Shown piece after piece: positions 47,724 to 62,805 of a DNA stretch of 64,000 nt (within the stretch, counting starts at the first letter, position 1; each line of letters opens with the position of its first letter). Source of the stretch: Niebla homalea. Taxonomy: Eukaryota > Ascomycota > Lecanoromycetes > Lecanorales > Ramalinaceae. The notes beneath the pieces are model-generated. The model was given only the letters and a program-made list of their open reading frames with translations, was not told the DNA's origin and made no database searches. The position numbers and the translations under genes are program-made. The stretch lies in the NCBI GenBank assembly GCA_019925105.1, contig JAHGAU010000003.1, positions 1,860,001-1,924,000 on the forward strand, in the 5' to 3' direction.

Positions 47724-49560
47724 ATGGCAACGAACAACGGGACCCCAAAGGTCAGAAACGATATACGCGTGTATAACTTAAGTAATAATAAGGATAATAC
47801 CTTAAATACGATAAGCAAAAGCGGAATAATAGTAAAAATAAAGGGGAAGGAAAAGTAAATAACCTAGATTAATAGGAACAATAATAAATCATATAAATAA
47901 CGCGATAAATATAAAATAGAAAAACCTTAAATTAAATAAAGAGTTTATAATTAATAAAATACACGTAAAAGAACGCGTATAACGCGTAAAGGTATCGTTA
48001 TAAAAAATAATAAATAAAGGGCGGAGGGGATAAGGACGGTATATAGGGACGGATAAAAAGTAAACGGAGGCGTAAAAAACCTTATTAAGTATATATAAAT
48101 TAAGAAAAAGCTAAATAAAAATAAAAAGGTATTAAATAAATAAGAATAAATTATAAAAAAGGTAATTATTAAATACGCGGGGGAAAAATAAAAAAAAAGA
48201 AAACGGTAAAAGTATTAAAAAGCCTTTTTATAATTATATAAAAGGATATTATATTAAAAACTTAACCGATATTATAAATTAAATTATAAGGAATAAAAAA
48301 CTTTTACGTAAATACGGGGAGAAATTTAAGGAGTTAAAAAAATTACGCAGAGCTTAAAAGACGGTAATAAAAACGCCGACGGACGGAAATAAAAAAAGAT
48401 AGAAAGGATATATATAAAATAAAGGAATAACAGGGGAAACTTTAAAGAAAAAAACAGGGATAAGTTAAATAATAAAAACCGTAAGGGCGGCGCCGGTATT
48501 AACGGTAAAAAAAGTAAAAACGGGGGAAAAAATAACGGTATTAAGGAAAATAAAAATAATAACCGTATAATTATCGGGCAAAAAAAAAATATAATAATAA
48601 AAATAAACCCGTTATAATTAATAAAGGCGTTTAAGGTTATAAAAGAGTTATTAATAGAATAAATTATTACGGTATATAAATTATAAAACGGGGATATCCT
48701 CCTTAATATAACCTCGTTAAAGGTAAAGGAGGGGCTAAAGAAATTAAAGGGATAAACCGGTAAAAAGGGGTATAAAACGGTAAAGGTATTAAGGTAATCC
48801 TTCGTTATTACGGTAAACGGGATATATTTAATAAAATTTATAAGGAAGGAAGGGGAAGTTACCTTAAAACGGATAAAGAAAAAGAATACGGTTTTTTACC
48901 CTAAGCTAAAGATCGTCAATTATAGTCTTCCCTTTATAATAAAAAGGTTAAACGCCTTTAATTATATAAAGAAATACTTTATAATTATTTTAAGCGTAAC
49001 GTTAATAAGGATATATAATAATATTTTTAATAAAGGGGTAATAAAAGGTAAATCCTTTAAATTAATAAGACCTTAAAACCGGACAGCGGACATTTATTAA
49101 TACTTTAAATATTAAGGGTATAGGTATATTACTATAAAGTACCTTAATAATATAAAATATATAATATATATTAAAAAGTATAATATATATAAATATACTG
49201 GCTTAATAATAAAAAACTTAATAAAGAATACGCCGAAATACGTAATATACGGTAATAATAATTACTTAACGTAGGACTTACGGTATATAATAAGAATAAA
49301 AAAGACTTAATATAAGGAGATTAAGATAATAATTAAGGTTTAACGTTATAACTTATATAAACTTAAATTAATAAAATAATTAAAAACGGTCTTAAAATAT
49401 AAATAGAATTTATTAAATAAAAAAGGGTAAAATATAATAACCGATAACGTAAAGAAGAAAAAGCTTATAGTAATATTAACCTTTAAAACCGGCTGTCCGA
49501 CCGGGATTATTATTATAATAAAAAGATTAAAATAAATAACGTTTAATTTTAAAGAAAAAC
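47724..49560 (+). pseudogene. LINE C ORF1 remnant
   Basis: Begins MATNNGTPKVRND. The zinc-knuckle region lies at about 49085-49290 (HLLILIL-type frame alternates; the correct frame reads YQYFKY near 49098). A minus-strand open frame at 47618-47818 crosses the leader and start of this ORF and is spurious. The end is approximate. Confidence 0.7.
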
Positions 49561-49639
49561 CGTTTATATAAATAAAATTTAATAAAAAAAGCTTAATAAA
49601 TATTAATATTTAATATATTTACGTTTCTAAAAATAATAT

Positions 49640-52600
49640 AATATAACGTACGCGGGGAAGTAATTAAAGCCGTAATATCGATATTTAGATTTAAAAAAAT
49701 AAAGAATATCAATATTATAATAATATAGAAACCGTTATATAATCCATATACTTACTTTTTAATTAATTTAAGAGATAATTTTTACTTAACCTTTAAAAGT
49801 AATAAAATAACGTAAACGTATTTCTTTATTAATAAGAAGTTAAATATAAATAATTAAAATGTTATTTATTACGGAAAGAACTTATATATATTCCGGATTA
49901 TATAAGAAAGGGATATTAAAAGTAATTTAAATATTTATAATATATAATCCGTTACCGGTTAATAAAAAAAGACCCTTTATAATCCCGTTACTTAAAGATA
50001 TTATAACCGTACTTAATAAGTACCTTTTAATAAAGGATTTTAATCTTTATTATATTTAATAAAATAAAAACGGTTATACGATTAATTATATTAAATTTAA
50101 GGAGTTATTAATAATTATTATATAATTTAACTTTATATTATTAACGTTAAAAAAGGCTATTATATAAGAGAGCCGTAAACTTAAAACTATAATTAACTTA
50201 ATATTCAGTTTAGAAAATATTATTAATTCAATTATAATATATGGACCCCAAAAGGACCTAAAATACGGTTCAGATTACGTCTTAATATAAATAACCTTAA
50301 ATTAATCCGTTAATATAACTCCGCTTTTATTATTTAAATAAGTATAAAAGACGGTTAAGGAAGTTAAAATATTTATAAAAATAATAAAAATAATATCTTA
50401 ATTAACGGAGCTCTTTTAACTTAATAATAAAGAATAAATCGACCGTTTTATAAAACGGATAATAAAAACTTTAAATAAAGTGATTAATGTTATAATTTTA
50501 ATAATAAAGCCGTTTTAAAAAGTTAAAACCTATTAAAATAAAGAATATATAAAAACGATTATAAAAATAAAAGCGTTTATAAAGTAAATTATTAAATATA
50601 AAAACCGGGAAACGCTTTAACGGTTAAAGGAAACTTAAAAAAAAAAAAAAGAGAATTATTTAAAAAATTAAGTAAATATACTTCCGGGCTATAATATATA
50701 ACTTAACGGTTTCCTTTTATAATATTTAAAAGTTAATAAAATACGGTAAAAAATAAAATAAGAAACTTAAACTTATCCCTAAGTTTTTACCCTTAAAAAG
50801 ATTAAATAATATAATAATAAATACCTTTAACGGTAAAATTAAGGCTTTTAAAAAGGCGTTCTTTCCCCTATTACCGGAAGTTAACTTAATAAATATTGAC
50901 GGTATAGGATATCTTAAATTAATGATAATAAATAAAGTAATAACTTAAGAAATAATAATTAAAGCGATTAATAATCTAAAGAAAAATAAGGTCCCCGGAT
51001 TTAATAATATATTAAATAGGTTCCTATTTATAATAACGTTATTATTTAAAAAGGTTTTTATTTATTTATTTTAAGCCTATTTTAATATAAGATATTATCC
51101 TTATAAATTTAAAAAGATTAAAACGATTATCCTTAAGAAGTTAGTTAAATTAAATTATTTAAAAATAAAGTTATATAGATTTATAATATTCCTTTATACG
51201 TTAAAAAAAACTTTAAAAATAATAATTATAAAGATCTTAAGTAATTACATAAAAGAATATAAGTTATTTTTTAATTAATAAATAAAGGTAAGAAGAAAAC
51301 GGTTAACGGAGATAGCTTTTAAAGGTTTAATTAATAGTATATATACGGTATAAAACTATAAGAAAAAGTATATTATAAGTCTTCTTTCCTTAAATATTAT
51401 AAAAGCGTTTAATAAAATAAACTATTAAAAATTACTCTATAATTTATAAAAAAAAGGGGTCCTATTTTTCTTTATAAATTAAATAAAAAGTTTCTTAAAT
51501 AATTAAATAACATTAATCAGCTTAAGATAGAAAATAAATACAATAAAGTTTATAATAATAAAAATTCCTTAAAAATTACTTATTTCCTTAATTTTATTTT
51601 TATTTTTTAACGGCCCGTTTATTAAAGACTTAACGACGTTAAAATAAAAAATTTAAGTAAAAAACTTTATTAATAATATTTACCTTTTAGCCTATAATAC
51701 GTTTATTTATATAAATTATTTAAAGTTAAAATAAACTTATAAAGTCTATTTATAATAAATAAAGATATATAAAGCTTAATTTGCCTTATATAAGTATAAG
51801 CTTATTTATATAATAAAGAGTTTAAAGTTATATAATATAATAATTATAATAAACTTAAGTAATATAACGGTAAAACCGGAAGTTAATATTAAAATATTTA
51901 ATTTATAAATTAATAAGAAATTAAATTAAAAAAATTATATAAAAAAATTTAAAAGAAAATAACTTCGTAGGAAAAAGGTTTTATTTATTTTACGGTATTA
52001 ATATAAAAAGTTATTTTATAAAAAATTAGAACCGTTTATTACGCGGTTATAAAGCCTATAATAATATATATAATAATTATTTAATATATATTTAAAAGTA
52101 TATTTAAATATAAAAAAAAACCCGTCCAATAATTATAAAAAGTTTAAAACCGATACTTAAGAATAATAAGTAAAATATATAAAGTGATTCCCGTCCCGGT
52201 ATTAAAATCTAAAATCTTTATATTATTAATAAAGTTAGCCTTAAATTAAATAATCGTTTAAATAAAGCTTAAAAAAGATATAAACTTAATTACGTTAATA
52301 GGAAATAAACGTATTTATTAAAATTATAAGAAACCTTAAATAAAAAAGCATAGAAAAATAATATTTATTTTTTTTACGGAAGTTAAATTAAAGTAAATTA
52401 AAAAAGAGGTTGACCTAATTTACGTTTAAAAAGTTAACATAAAAGTATATAAACTTTCACTTAAAGTAAAAATAATAGAAAAGAAAAGGGTTATAAAAGT
52501 AAAATTAATAGCGATTATTTTATAAATTATAAGGAAATAAATAAAATATTAATATAAATATAAAGAATCGATCCCTTAAAAGCGATAATATCGGGCGTTA

Positions 52601-52996
52601 AATAATAATAAGGTTATTAATAAATATTTTTAACGTTACGGGATTATAAGGAAAAATAATAGTATATTAATAATTTAACTCCGGACGGATAAAAACGGCT
52701 TAACTTATTTCCTTTTTATCGTATATACCGGTAACCGGACGGACGTTAATTACGAATATAAATAGCGAAAATAAAACGTTATATATATATTAATCTCCTA
52801 TTTACTATTTAAGGAATATAAACCGGGACTAATTAAAAAGGTAAAAATCAATAATTATCGTTAAATACTTATTAATAAAAAGGGTATTAAAGCGGCCGTT
52901 AAATTTATATTAATTACGGGCTTATTACGATAATTCAGCTTAATTAAGGAGATAAATAAAGTAATTAAGGATTTAATTAAGAAATTTTATTATTAA
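49640..52996 (+). pseudogene. LINE C ORF2 remnant (endonuclease-RT)
   Basis: Endonuclease: III*KPLY at about 49720, where IQEPW is expected, and KDFNLYY at about 50035-50055. RT start motif KKNKVPGFNNILNRFL at 50975-51025. The catalytic box region is at about 51662-51695 (FINNIYLLAYN), without the Asp pair. The stop is at 52994-52996 after a segment equivalent to LINE B KKPRR. Non-functional. Confidence 0.75.
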
Positions 52997-53488
52997 CCCG
53001 GGGTAAAAAGCAATAACGGATAAATTACACTTAATAAGGGACTAAAGGGGCTATAAATACCGGAGCGGTATAAAAGGCGATACTATATTGGCCGGCAGAG
53101 TTATATAAATAAAATAATAATAATATATATATTAATAAAGATATTTAATAATATAATCGGAATTTTAAAATTTTAACATTAAATAAACCCGTAAAGTAAC
53201 GGAAAAGTAATAAGTTTAAGGGCAACCTTTAAGTAAATTCAGTCGTAATATTATAAGTTTTCTTAAGAAAAACGTATAAATAAATTCTTACTTTTTAAAT
53301 GTCTGTAAATACTCTTAACCCTTAAAATATGAATAAAGGCTAAGTAAATACCGGTTTTTATTCTTAACGTTATAGATATCGGGTTTTTTGCGGTTATTAA
53401 TAAGGTTAAATAGCCGAGTATTAAGGAACGCCGGAATTAACTTAACTAGATCCGTAGTATAAATCAATCAATCAATCAAATTAATGAA

Positions 53489-53781
53489 ATTTAAGTAACT
53501 TAAAAACCTATTAAGGCTTTAATTCTTTAATAATTAAGTAGGTATCCTTTTAATAAAATATATATTTAAAATAAAGTTATAATAAAATATATAAAGACTT
53601 TAATTTAAAGTTAAAGCGGATTAATATAAACTATAAATAATAAACTTAAAAACTATTTGAAATATAAGATCTATTAAAATAAACGATATAGAATTAAAAA
53701 GGATATTAAATTACTTATAAAAATAAGATTACGGGGATTATATAAGTAATATTAATTAAATACAGTCGGTAAATTAAACTT
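53489..53781. other. AT-rich spacer between LINE C and E2
   Basis: Probably the continuation of the sequence into which LINE C inserted. No gene or repeat recognised. Confidence 0.5.
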
Positions 53782-53920
53782 ACTCAGGGAAGCGGGACGG
53801 GATATATCCTATGGGATAGGGATGGGATAGGGATGGGATGGGATAAAGTTGTTTCTATCTTATCCCGTATTAACTTAAGATAAAACGCAATAAAATTAAG
53901 ATATATTAAGATCTTAATAA
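53782..53920 (+). repeat. E2 left terminal inverted repeat
   Basis: Contains gggatagggatgggataggg-type units and ends in atatattaagatcttaat as in E1. Confidence 0.8.
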
Positions 53921-53967
53921 TAAAATAAATAAAATACGTCGAAAATAAAGTAAAGAGTTCTTAGGTT

Positions 53968-54062
53968 AATAATTATAAAGATAATTATAAAAATAATTAT
54001 AAAGATAATTATAAAAATAATTATAAAGATAATTATAAAAATAATTATAAAGATAATTATTA
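53968..54062. repeat. 12-bp minisatellite in E2, about eight units
   Basis: Alternating aaagataattat and aaaaataattat form a 24-bp higher-order pattern. This is probably close to the ancestral state of the 38-unit array in E1. Confidence 0.9.
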
Positions 54063-54433
54063 AAATAATTAAAAAAGTTATAAAATTAAAAGTTTAATTT
54101 ATTATATAGCTTTATTATAACGTTATAAAAAAGCTTAAATAATATTATTTTAAATCTTTTTATTTTTAATTCCTTATTAATATTTAACTTATATATTTTT
54201 ATTCCTTAAGCTTATCCATTTAAATTATACTTAAGGAAGTTAATAAAAATAAATCCGCTTTAAGATTAAACGTATCTTAAGCTTAAAAAAAGATGTTATT
54301 TTAAAGTTAAATTACTTAAATTAATTTAAAATATTATTCTTTTATTAATCCGGGAATTATAAGTTAAAATATTAACGATATTTAAAGTGAAATATAATAT
54401 TATATATATTAATAAAATATCTTTTAAATTGTC

Positions 54434-54630
<197 letters not shown>

Positions 54631-54639
54631 CATTATTAA

Positions 54640-57449
54640 TATACTTCGTAATTATATTTACGTTATATATTTATTTTTCTTATTCTTTATTTTTTAATTT
54701 TTTTAATCATTATTATTAACCTTTTAGTATATATATAATTAACTTAACTTATTTTCTCTTTATTTATAATAATAAATTAATATCTTTACTTAAAAAGTTA
54801 AAAAAATAAAGTATTTTTAATTCTTATAATAATACTTAATATTAAAGAAGTAATACTTATATTTAACGTTAACGGAAGTACTATAAAGCATATTTTAAAT
54901 TATTTATAATAAAATAAATAACTTATACGATAAATACTTTTATTAAGTTAAGATTTTATTATTTATTTTAAATAATAATATTATTTTATTTTAATAAGTT
55001 TAATAAATATAAAGATAACTATAAGCTTTTTATTATTCTTATATTATTTAAGTTTATTAATAATGGAATTATTTAATAAGCTTTCTTTATTTAATAGAGT
55101 ATTTAGGTCCTTTATAGTCCGTATTTATTTACTTAACCTTTAATTTATTAGTAAGTTAAGATTAAAGTGTAAAACGTATTTATTAAAAGTCTTATAAAAA
55201 GTAACTTAATTAATTTCCGTTTATAAAATTTTATTTATTATTATATATTAATTTTAACCCTTAAAAACCTTTTTATTACTTTATAGAAATAATAAAGTTA
55301 TTTACTTATAAAATAAGTTAATTAAGCTTTAAATCTTATTATAGTACTTAATTAACTTAATATACGCTATATTTAATCCTTAAATAAGTTTTTTCTTTTA
55401 AATAATCCGTTTATATTATAAATAATTATCTTACTTTTTAATATAATTTAAAAGTTTATTATATATTATAAAAACGAAATAAAGAATCGGCGATTTAATA
55501 ATATTTATTGTTTTAATAACTTAATAGAATAATTAAGTTAATTCTATTAAGTTTCTAATATAATTTTATTCTTTAAATTTAAGTTTTAAGAATTTGTTCT
55601 TTTTTTTATTTTCTTTTAAGAACGTATTAATATTTTTATAAAGTATTAACATACGGGATATTATATAAAAAAATAAGTTTTAATAAGTCATTATATTTTA
55701 AAATAACTTTAATAATATTTATTTACGCTTTTTATTTTAATTTAAAATCAGAAAATTTATAATATTATAAGTATTAATTCTTTTTTCTTAAATAATTATA
55801 AAAGTTTCTTTACGTTTATTATTAATATTAATATAAGCCGTAATTTTTTAAATTTATAGTTTATTAACTAAGTATAAAGATTACTAAAAGTCCATTTTAT
55901 TTTTATTAATATTTTAAGGATATTTATAATTTAATTATTAATTAATTTAGCTTACTTTTTATTAAAAAAATAATTTATATTATTATTTATTATATTAACC
56001 TTAAGGTAACTTAAAAGGCCTTAAGTAAAAGTTAAACAATATAAATTAAGTATAATAAATATTATATTTTTTATTATATCTTTATAATATTAATAAATAA
56101 ATTCTAATACGTTTTAACTTTTTAACATAATATAACCGTTATAATATTATTAATATTTATATTATTAATAATAATAATTCAAATATAATCCTTTAATTTA
56201 TAGTTCTTAATTATTTTTATTATAATAAATATAAGTTACTTATTATTATAAGTATCTTTTATATACTTAAAGTTAATTAACATATTATAATATTTTTAAT
56301 TTCAATTAATTTAATATACTAGAATTATTATATAGGATTATTTACTATTAACGGATTAATTATTTATAATTAATAAAGCTTTATTATTGTCGTTAAGAAA
56401 ATCTTTTAATAAAAATAACTTAATTTTTTTTAAACGCTTTATTATATAATTCTTAATTATTATTAAAAATAATAATATAAGGGCTTAATTAAGATAAGTA
56501 AAAAGTTAACGTATCTTAATATACTTAATAATAATAAATAATAAGGCTATAATAATAATTTATTGTTATAATTATTTTAAGAAATCTTTTCATATTAAAA
56601 CCTTATTGTTAAATAGAAATTTTATTTATTAATTAATAAGGTTTTATAAAATTAATTAAAAAAAAATTTATAATTATCTTTAAAATAATTTAATTAAAAA
56701 AGAAATTTAATTATTTTATTAATTATATTAATTTAAATTAATATATATTTTAAATTCTTAATATAATTAATTTTCTTATAATTTTTAATTTTTATATAAT
56801 TTTTATTTTTAATATTTATGCTTTTTTAAGTATTATAAGCCTTTATATATCTTTTATATATAATATAAGGTAACTTTATATTATTATTCATACGTATAAT
56901 ATTTTTTTAAAAATACTTTTAAGTATTAAACTTTTTTTAATACTTTATATTAAACATTTAATTAAATACGCTTATACTTATAAGGTATTTCCTTATAGTA
57001 TTAAGAATATATTTTTAATAATTATTTTATATATATAATATTTAAACATACGCTTTAATCTTAATATTAAAAGATTTAATATTAAGTAATCTATATAAAT
57101 TAAACTTATATTATTAAATATATTAAAAAATATAATAACATAATAAAATTAATTATAAATAAGGTTTTTAAATAAAATAAAATAATAATTAAATTAAATA
57201 CTTTTTCTTAATAATAAATAATTAATAAATATAATATTTTATTTATTATAATTAAAATAACTATAAAAATAATATAAATATATAGACTTATAATAAGATT
57301 AATAATTATCCTTTATATAAACCCTTTTTAAGAAAATAATAAGATTTAATTTAAAATCTCTATAAATAAAAAAGATTTTAAAATATAATAAAAGCATATA
57401 AATCCTAAAAAAGTATTTTATAATTAAGGGGTAAATAAAAATACTATAT
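54640..57449. pseudogene. E2 internal remnant, unassigned
   Basis: Aligned to E1 29560-29769 and 35575-38185. More A/T-shifted than E1. No frame or domain can be assigned. Confidence 0.35.
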
Positions 57450-57488
57450 ATAATCTTTATAAGAAGCAACCCACTATACGGATTGGAG

Positions 57489-59300
57489 ATGGCGACGAAT
57501 AAAGGGACCCTAGAGGTCTAAAACGATGCGTATATATATAACTCTAGCGATAATAAGGGGAGTATATTAAGTACGATAAGTAAAAGTAACGTAATGGTTA
57601 AGAATAAGGTGGTAAACGGGTAAATAGCCTATGTTAACAGAAACGGTAATAACGTATATAAATAATATAATAATAATAAGCCAGATAACGCTTAAAGTAA
57701 ATAAGGGAATTAAGGTTAATAAAATACGTATATTAAAACGTATAAAACGCATAATAATAATATAGAAGTATTAGGTAAATAAGGGGGTAAGAAAACCGGT
57801 ATAATATTAATAATAAAGGGTATAAACGGGGGGAAAGGGTGGGAAGACCGCAGTAAAAATATTATTAAAAATATATAAAAAGGAAATAAAGCTGGTAAAG
57901 ATAACGGGACCTTAAAAAATTAAAGGTAAAAAACGGAGATAATATATCGCCCGGTAAAAGAAAGTAAAAAAGCAATAAAGGAAATAATAAAAACCTTAAA
58001 AGGACTCCTTATAATAAAGTAAAAAGATATTACGTTAAAAACTTAACCGATATTATAAATTAAATTAAAAGGTATAAAGGACTTCTATATAAAAATAAAA
58101 ATAAAGTTAAAAAAAATAAAATACTTATAGGGCTTTTAAAGGGTAAAAATAAAAGCGTTAATAAAAAATAAAAACGGCGGTTTAAAGTTAAATATATAAA
58201 GTAAAAATATAAAAATAACGGCCCTTTAAATAAAAAAGAATTAAGTAATAAGGATAATAAAGGAGGTATTTACGGTAAATAATAAAAAGATAACGGAGGA
58301 AAAAGTAATTATATTAAGGAAGGTAAAGATAATAACGGTCTATTTATTTAATAATAAAGAAAAAAATACGGCGGTAAAAATAAACCCATTATAATTAATA
58401 AAGGCTTTTAAAATAATAACGGAATTATTAATGAAATAAATTATTACGGTACGTAAATTATAAAGTAAGGATATCCTCCTTAATATAATATCTTTAAAAA
58501 TAAAGGAAAACTTAAAAAAATCTAAAATTTAAATTAATAAAAAAGAATATAAATTAATTAAGGTTTTAAGGTAATTATTTATTATTATAATAAATAAAAT
58601 ATACTTATTACGTTTTAAAGAAGTTAAAAGAAAAATTACGTTAAAAAGTATAAAAAAAGAAAATATAGTTTTTTACTTAAAACTTAAAATTATTAATTAT
58701 AAGCTTCCGTTAATAATAAAAAAACCTAATTTTTTAAAATATATAAAAAGGTATTTTATTATTATATTAAGTATAACGTTAATAAAAATATATAATAACG
58801 TCTTAAATAAAGGGATTATTAAAAAAGGATCTTTTAAAATAACTTAATTATAGGATAAAGTAATTAATATTTATTAATATTTTAAGTATTAAAATTATAA
58901 ATATATTATTATAAAATACCTTAATATTATAAAATATACGGTTTACGTTAAGGGTTATAATATTTATAAATATATAAAGTTAATAATTAAAAAACTTATA
59001 AAGAATATACTTAAATATATTATATATAATAAGGAAGGATACCCAATATGGGATTTTAAATATATAATAAAAGCCAAAGAAACCAAATATAAGGAAACCT
59101 GGATAACCGTAAAAATCTAACGGTATAATATATATAAAATTAATTTAATAGGTTAATTAAAGGTAATTTTAAGACGTAAATTTAATTAATTAAATAATAA
59201 AAAATAAATAATAATAAAGAAAAGAAAGTTTTCGTAATTCCGATTTTAAGGGCCGGCTATCTTATGTCTTTAATAATAATTAGGAAGGTATTAGGTTAAA
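57489..59300 (+). pseudogene. LINE D ORF1 remnant
   Basis: Starts MATNKGTLEV. Zinc knuckles are at about 58865-59040 (YQYFKY*NYKYIIIKYL, then YTVYVKGYNIYKY), with Cys replaced by Tyr. A 61-codon minus-strand frame at 57567-57752 is an antisense shadow. The end is approximate. Confidence 0.75.
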
Positions 59301-59389
59301 AAACGTTTAATTTTAATAAAAAGTCTATAACTTAAACGGATATAAAAGAAAAAGCCTTTATAAAGGTTAATATATAATATATTAACGTT

Positions 59390-62300
59390 TTTAAGAATAA
59401 TATAATATAACGTTTATAATAAAAGAATTAAAATTATAATATTAATATTTAAGTTTAAAGAAGTTAAAAATATTAATATTATAATAATATAAGAATTACC
59501 ATATAATTTATATATATATTTATTTATTAACCCGGGGGAAGGATTTTATTTAACCTTTAAGGGGGATAAAATAACCAGAATATACTTCTTTATAAATAAG
59601 TAACTTAACGTAAATAACTAAGATATTACTTATTATAATAAAATTTTTTATATATTTTATATTATAAAAAAAAAGGACTTAAAGGGCAATTTTAATATTT
59701 ATAACGTATATAACCCGCCGTTAATTAATAAAAAAGGACCTTCTATAATATTATTATTTAAAAAGATTTTAATTACTTTAAATAAATATATATTATTTAA
59801 AAACTTTAACCTATATTATTATATATAGAATAAAGAAAAGTATATAATAAATTATATTAAATTAAATAACCTATTAATAATTATTATTTAAGTTAATTTC
59901 TTATTATTAATATTATAAAAGATTATTACGTAAAAGAATTATAAATTTAAAATAACGATTAATTTAACCTTTAATACGGAAGAAATTACCGGTAAGGTCG
60001 TAATATATAAATTATAAAAGGACTTAAAATATAACTCGGATTATATATTAATATAAATAATTTTAAATTAAACCGTTAATACGATTATATTATTATTAAT
60101 AAAAAGGATATAAAAAACGGTTAAAGAAGTAAAGGTTTATATTAAAGCGGGGGAAATAATAATATAATTTATAAATTTCCTTTAATTAAATAATAAAAAC
60201 CGGATTAATTTTTTTATAAAATAAATAATAAAAGTATTAAATAAAATAATTAATAAAACTATTTTAATAATAAAACCCTCTTAAAAAGCTAAAACTTATT
60301 AAAATAAAGGATATATAACCGTAATTATAAAGGTAAAAAAATTAAATAAATAAGCTTTTAAATATAAAAATTAAAAAATATTTAATTAATTAAAAATTAC
60401 TTAAGAAAAAAAGGAAAAGATTATTAAAAAAATTAAATAAATATACTTTTAGTTTACAATATATAACTTAACGGTTTTATTTTATAATATTTAAAAGTTA
60501 ATAAAGTATAATAAAAAATAAAATAAGAAATTAAAGTTTATCCTTAAATTCCCGCCCCTTAAGAAACCCAATAATATATTAATTAATACCTTTAACGGTA
60601 AAATTAAAGTCCTTAAAAAAGTATTTTTCCTTTTTCCGTTAGAAATTAATTTAAACGATATTAATAACGTTTTATATTTTAACCCTATATTAATAAATAA
60701 GGTAATAATATAAAATATAATAATTAAAGCGATTAATAAACCAAAAAAGGATAAAGCCCCGGGACCGAATAAAATTCCCAATAGATTCTTAATAATAATA
60801 ATTTTACCTTTTAAAAAGGTTTTTATTTATTTCTTTTAAGCGTATTTTAATATTAATTATTATTTACGTAAGTTTAAAAAAATAAAAACGATTATCCTTA
60901 AGAAGCTTATTAAGCCGGATTACTTTAAAGTAAAGTTTTATAGATTTATTATACTTTTATATACGTTAAAAAAGGCCTTAAAAACGGTAATAATAAGGAT
61001 CCTTAACGATTATATAAAGAATTACGGATTTCTCCCCGATTAATAAATAGGAATAAAGAGAGGTCAGTTAATAAAAATAGCCCTTAAAGGATTAATCGAC
61101 GGCGTATATATAATATAAAATTATAAGAAAAAGTATATTATAAATCTTTTTTCTTTCGATATTATAAATATTTTTAATAAAAAAAATTATTAAAGGTTAT
61201 TATATAACTTAAAGAAAAAGGGGATATTACTTTTTTTAATTGAATAAACGAAGAATTTCTTAAACGACCAAATTATATTAATTAATTTAAAATAAAAAAT
61301 AAGCTTAATAAAGCCCGCTATAATAGGAATTCCTTAAAGATCGCTTATTTTTTTTATATTATTCTTATTATTTAATAGTTTATTAATTAAGGAATTTATT
61401 AAGTTAAAATAAAAGGTTTAAGTTAAAAACTTTATTAATAATATTTACCTTTTAACTTATAATATTTTTATATGTATAAATTAGTTAAAACTAAAATAGG
61501 CTTATAAAGTCTATCTTTAATAAGTAAAAACTTACGGGATTTAATTTATATTATATAAATATAAATTTATTTATATAATTAAGAGCTTAAGGTTATATAA
61601 TATAATAATTATAATAAATTTAAATAAAATTACGGTAAAGCCGGATATTAATATTAAAGTCCTTAACCTTTAAGTAAATAAAAAATTTAATTAAAAGGAT
61701 TATATAAAAAAGGTTTAAAAGAAAATAACTTTATAAGAAAAAGGCCTTATTTATCTTGCCGTATTAATATAAAAAGTTACGTTATAAAAAGCCCGGATTA
61801 TTTACCAGGCTATAATAAAATTAGCTATAATATATATTACGGTTATTTAATATATATTTAAGGGTATTCCGGAATATAAAAAAGAGTTTATCTAGATATT
61901 ATAGAAAGTCCAGAATCGGTATTTAAAAGTAATTAACGGTATTTATAAAATAACCTTTATCCCGGTATTAAAGTCTAAGGTTTTTATACCGCCGATTAAT
62001 ATTTTATTAAATTAAATAGTTATTTAAGTAAGGTTAAAGAAATATATATATTTAATTATAATAATAAGAAACGGGTAAATCCGTTAGAATCTTAATAAGC
62101 TTAAAGTTAAAAAAAATAAATTAAAGATATTTATCTTTTTTTTTTTATTAAAATAAAATAAAAATAAACGGAAAAAAAAATTAACCTTACCGGTATCCCG
62201 GAGATTAGCTTAAGTAAGTATAAATTCTTATTAAGCGTAAAAGAAATCGAGATTAAAAGGATTTAAAGAGTAAAAACTATAATAATTATTTTATAAACTA

Positions 62301-62805
62301 TAATAAAATAAATTAAACGCTAATAGAAATATAAAGACTTTATACTTTAAAGTTATTATTACTTAACTCTTAATAATAAAAAGATTATTAATAAATATTT
62401 CTGCCGTTATAATATTATAAAAAAAGTAATAACGTATTAATAATTTAACTCCGGATAAATAAAAATAATTTAACTTACTTCCTATTTATTATATATATTA
62501 AGGGTCGGATAAACGCCGGATATAAATACGGATAAAGGAAATAAAACGTTATATATATCCTTATTTTTTATTTTTTATTTACGGAGGTTAAATTAAAACT
62601 TATTATAAAAGTTAATACTTATAATTACCGTTAAATATTATTTATAAAGCGAAATATCCGGGTAACCGTTAAATTTATAATATTTATTAAATTATTATTA
62701 TAATTTAACCTCGTTATAAAAATAAATAAAATTATTAAAGACCTTATAAAAAAAGCCCGTTACCGGTTAAAAAAGAAAAAGAGGAACGGAAACCGGTTAC
62801 GTTAA
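59390..62805 (+). pseudogene. LINE D ORF2 remnant (endonuclease-RT)
   Basis: Endonuclease: IIII*ELPYNLYIY at about 59474-59515 and KNFNLYYY at about 59798-59822. RT start motif KPKKDKAPGPNKIPNRFL at 60740-60795 is the best preserved in the window. The catalytic box region is at about 61428-61460 (FINNIYLLTYN), where the aspartates are lost. The basic C-terminal tail RYRLKKKKRNGNRLR stops at about 62803-62805. The 96-codon minus-strand frame at 60491-60781 is antisense to the RT region. Confidence 0.8.

Larger units (their letters stand above)
47660..53477 (+). mobile_element. LINE C, Tad1-like, full length
   Basis: Flanked by an exact 11-bp duplication, aaattaatgaa, at 47649-47659 and 53478-53488; one more matching base on either side would require only a C/T or G/A change. 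The leader before ATGGCAACGAACAACGGGAC (47724) is 64 bp. It ends in (ATCA)n. It is the closest relative of LINE B, with the same sequence blocks throughout. Both ORFs are interrupted. Confidence 0.9.

Noticed and set aside
60491..60781. 96-codon minus-strand frame starting MGILFGPGALSFF
   Set aside because: It is antisense to the reverse transcriptase start motif of LINE D. The equivalent frame at 18443-18640 in LINE A is the same artefact.
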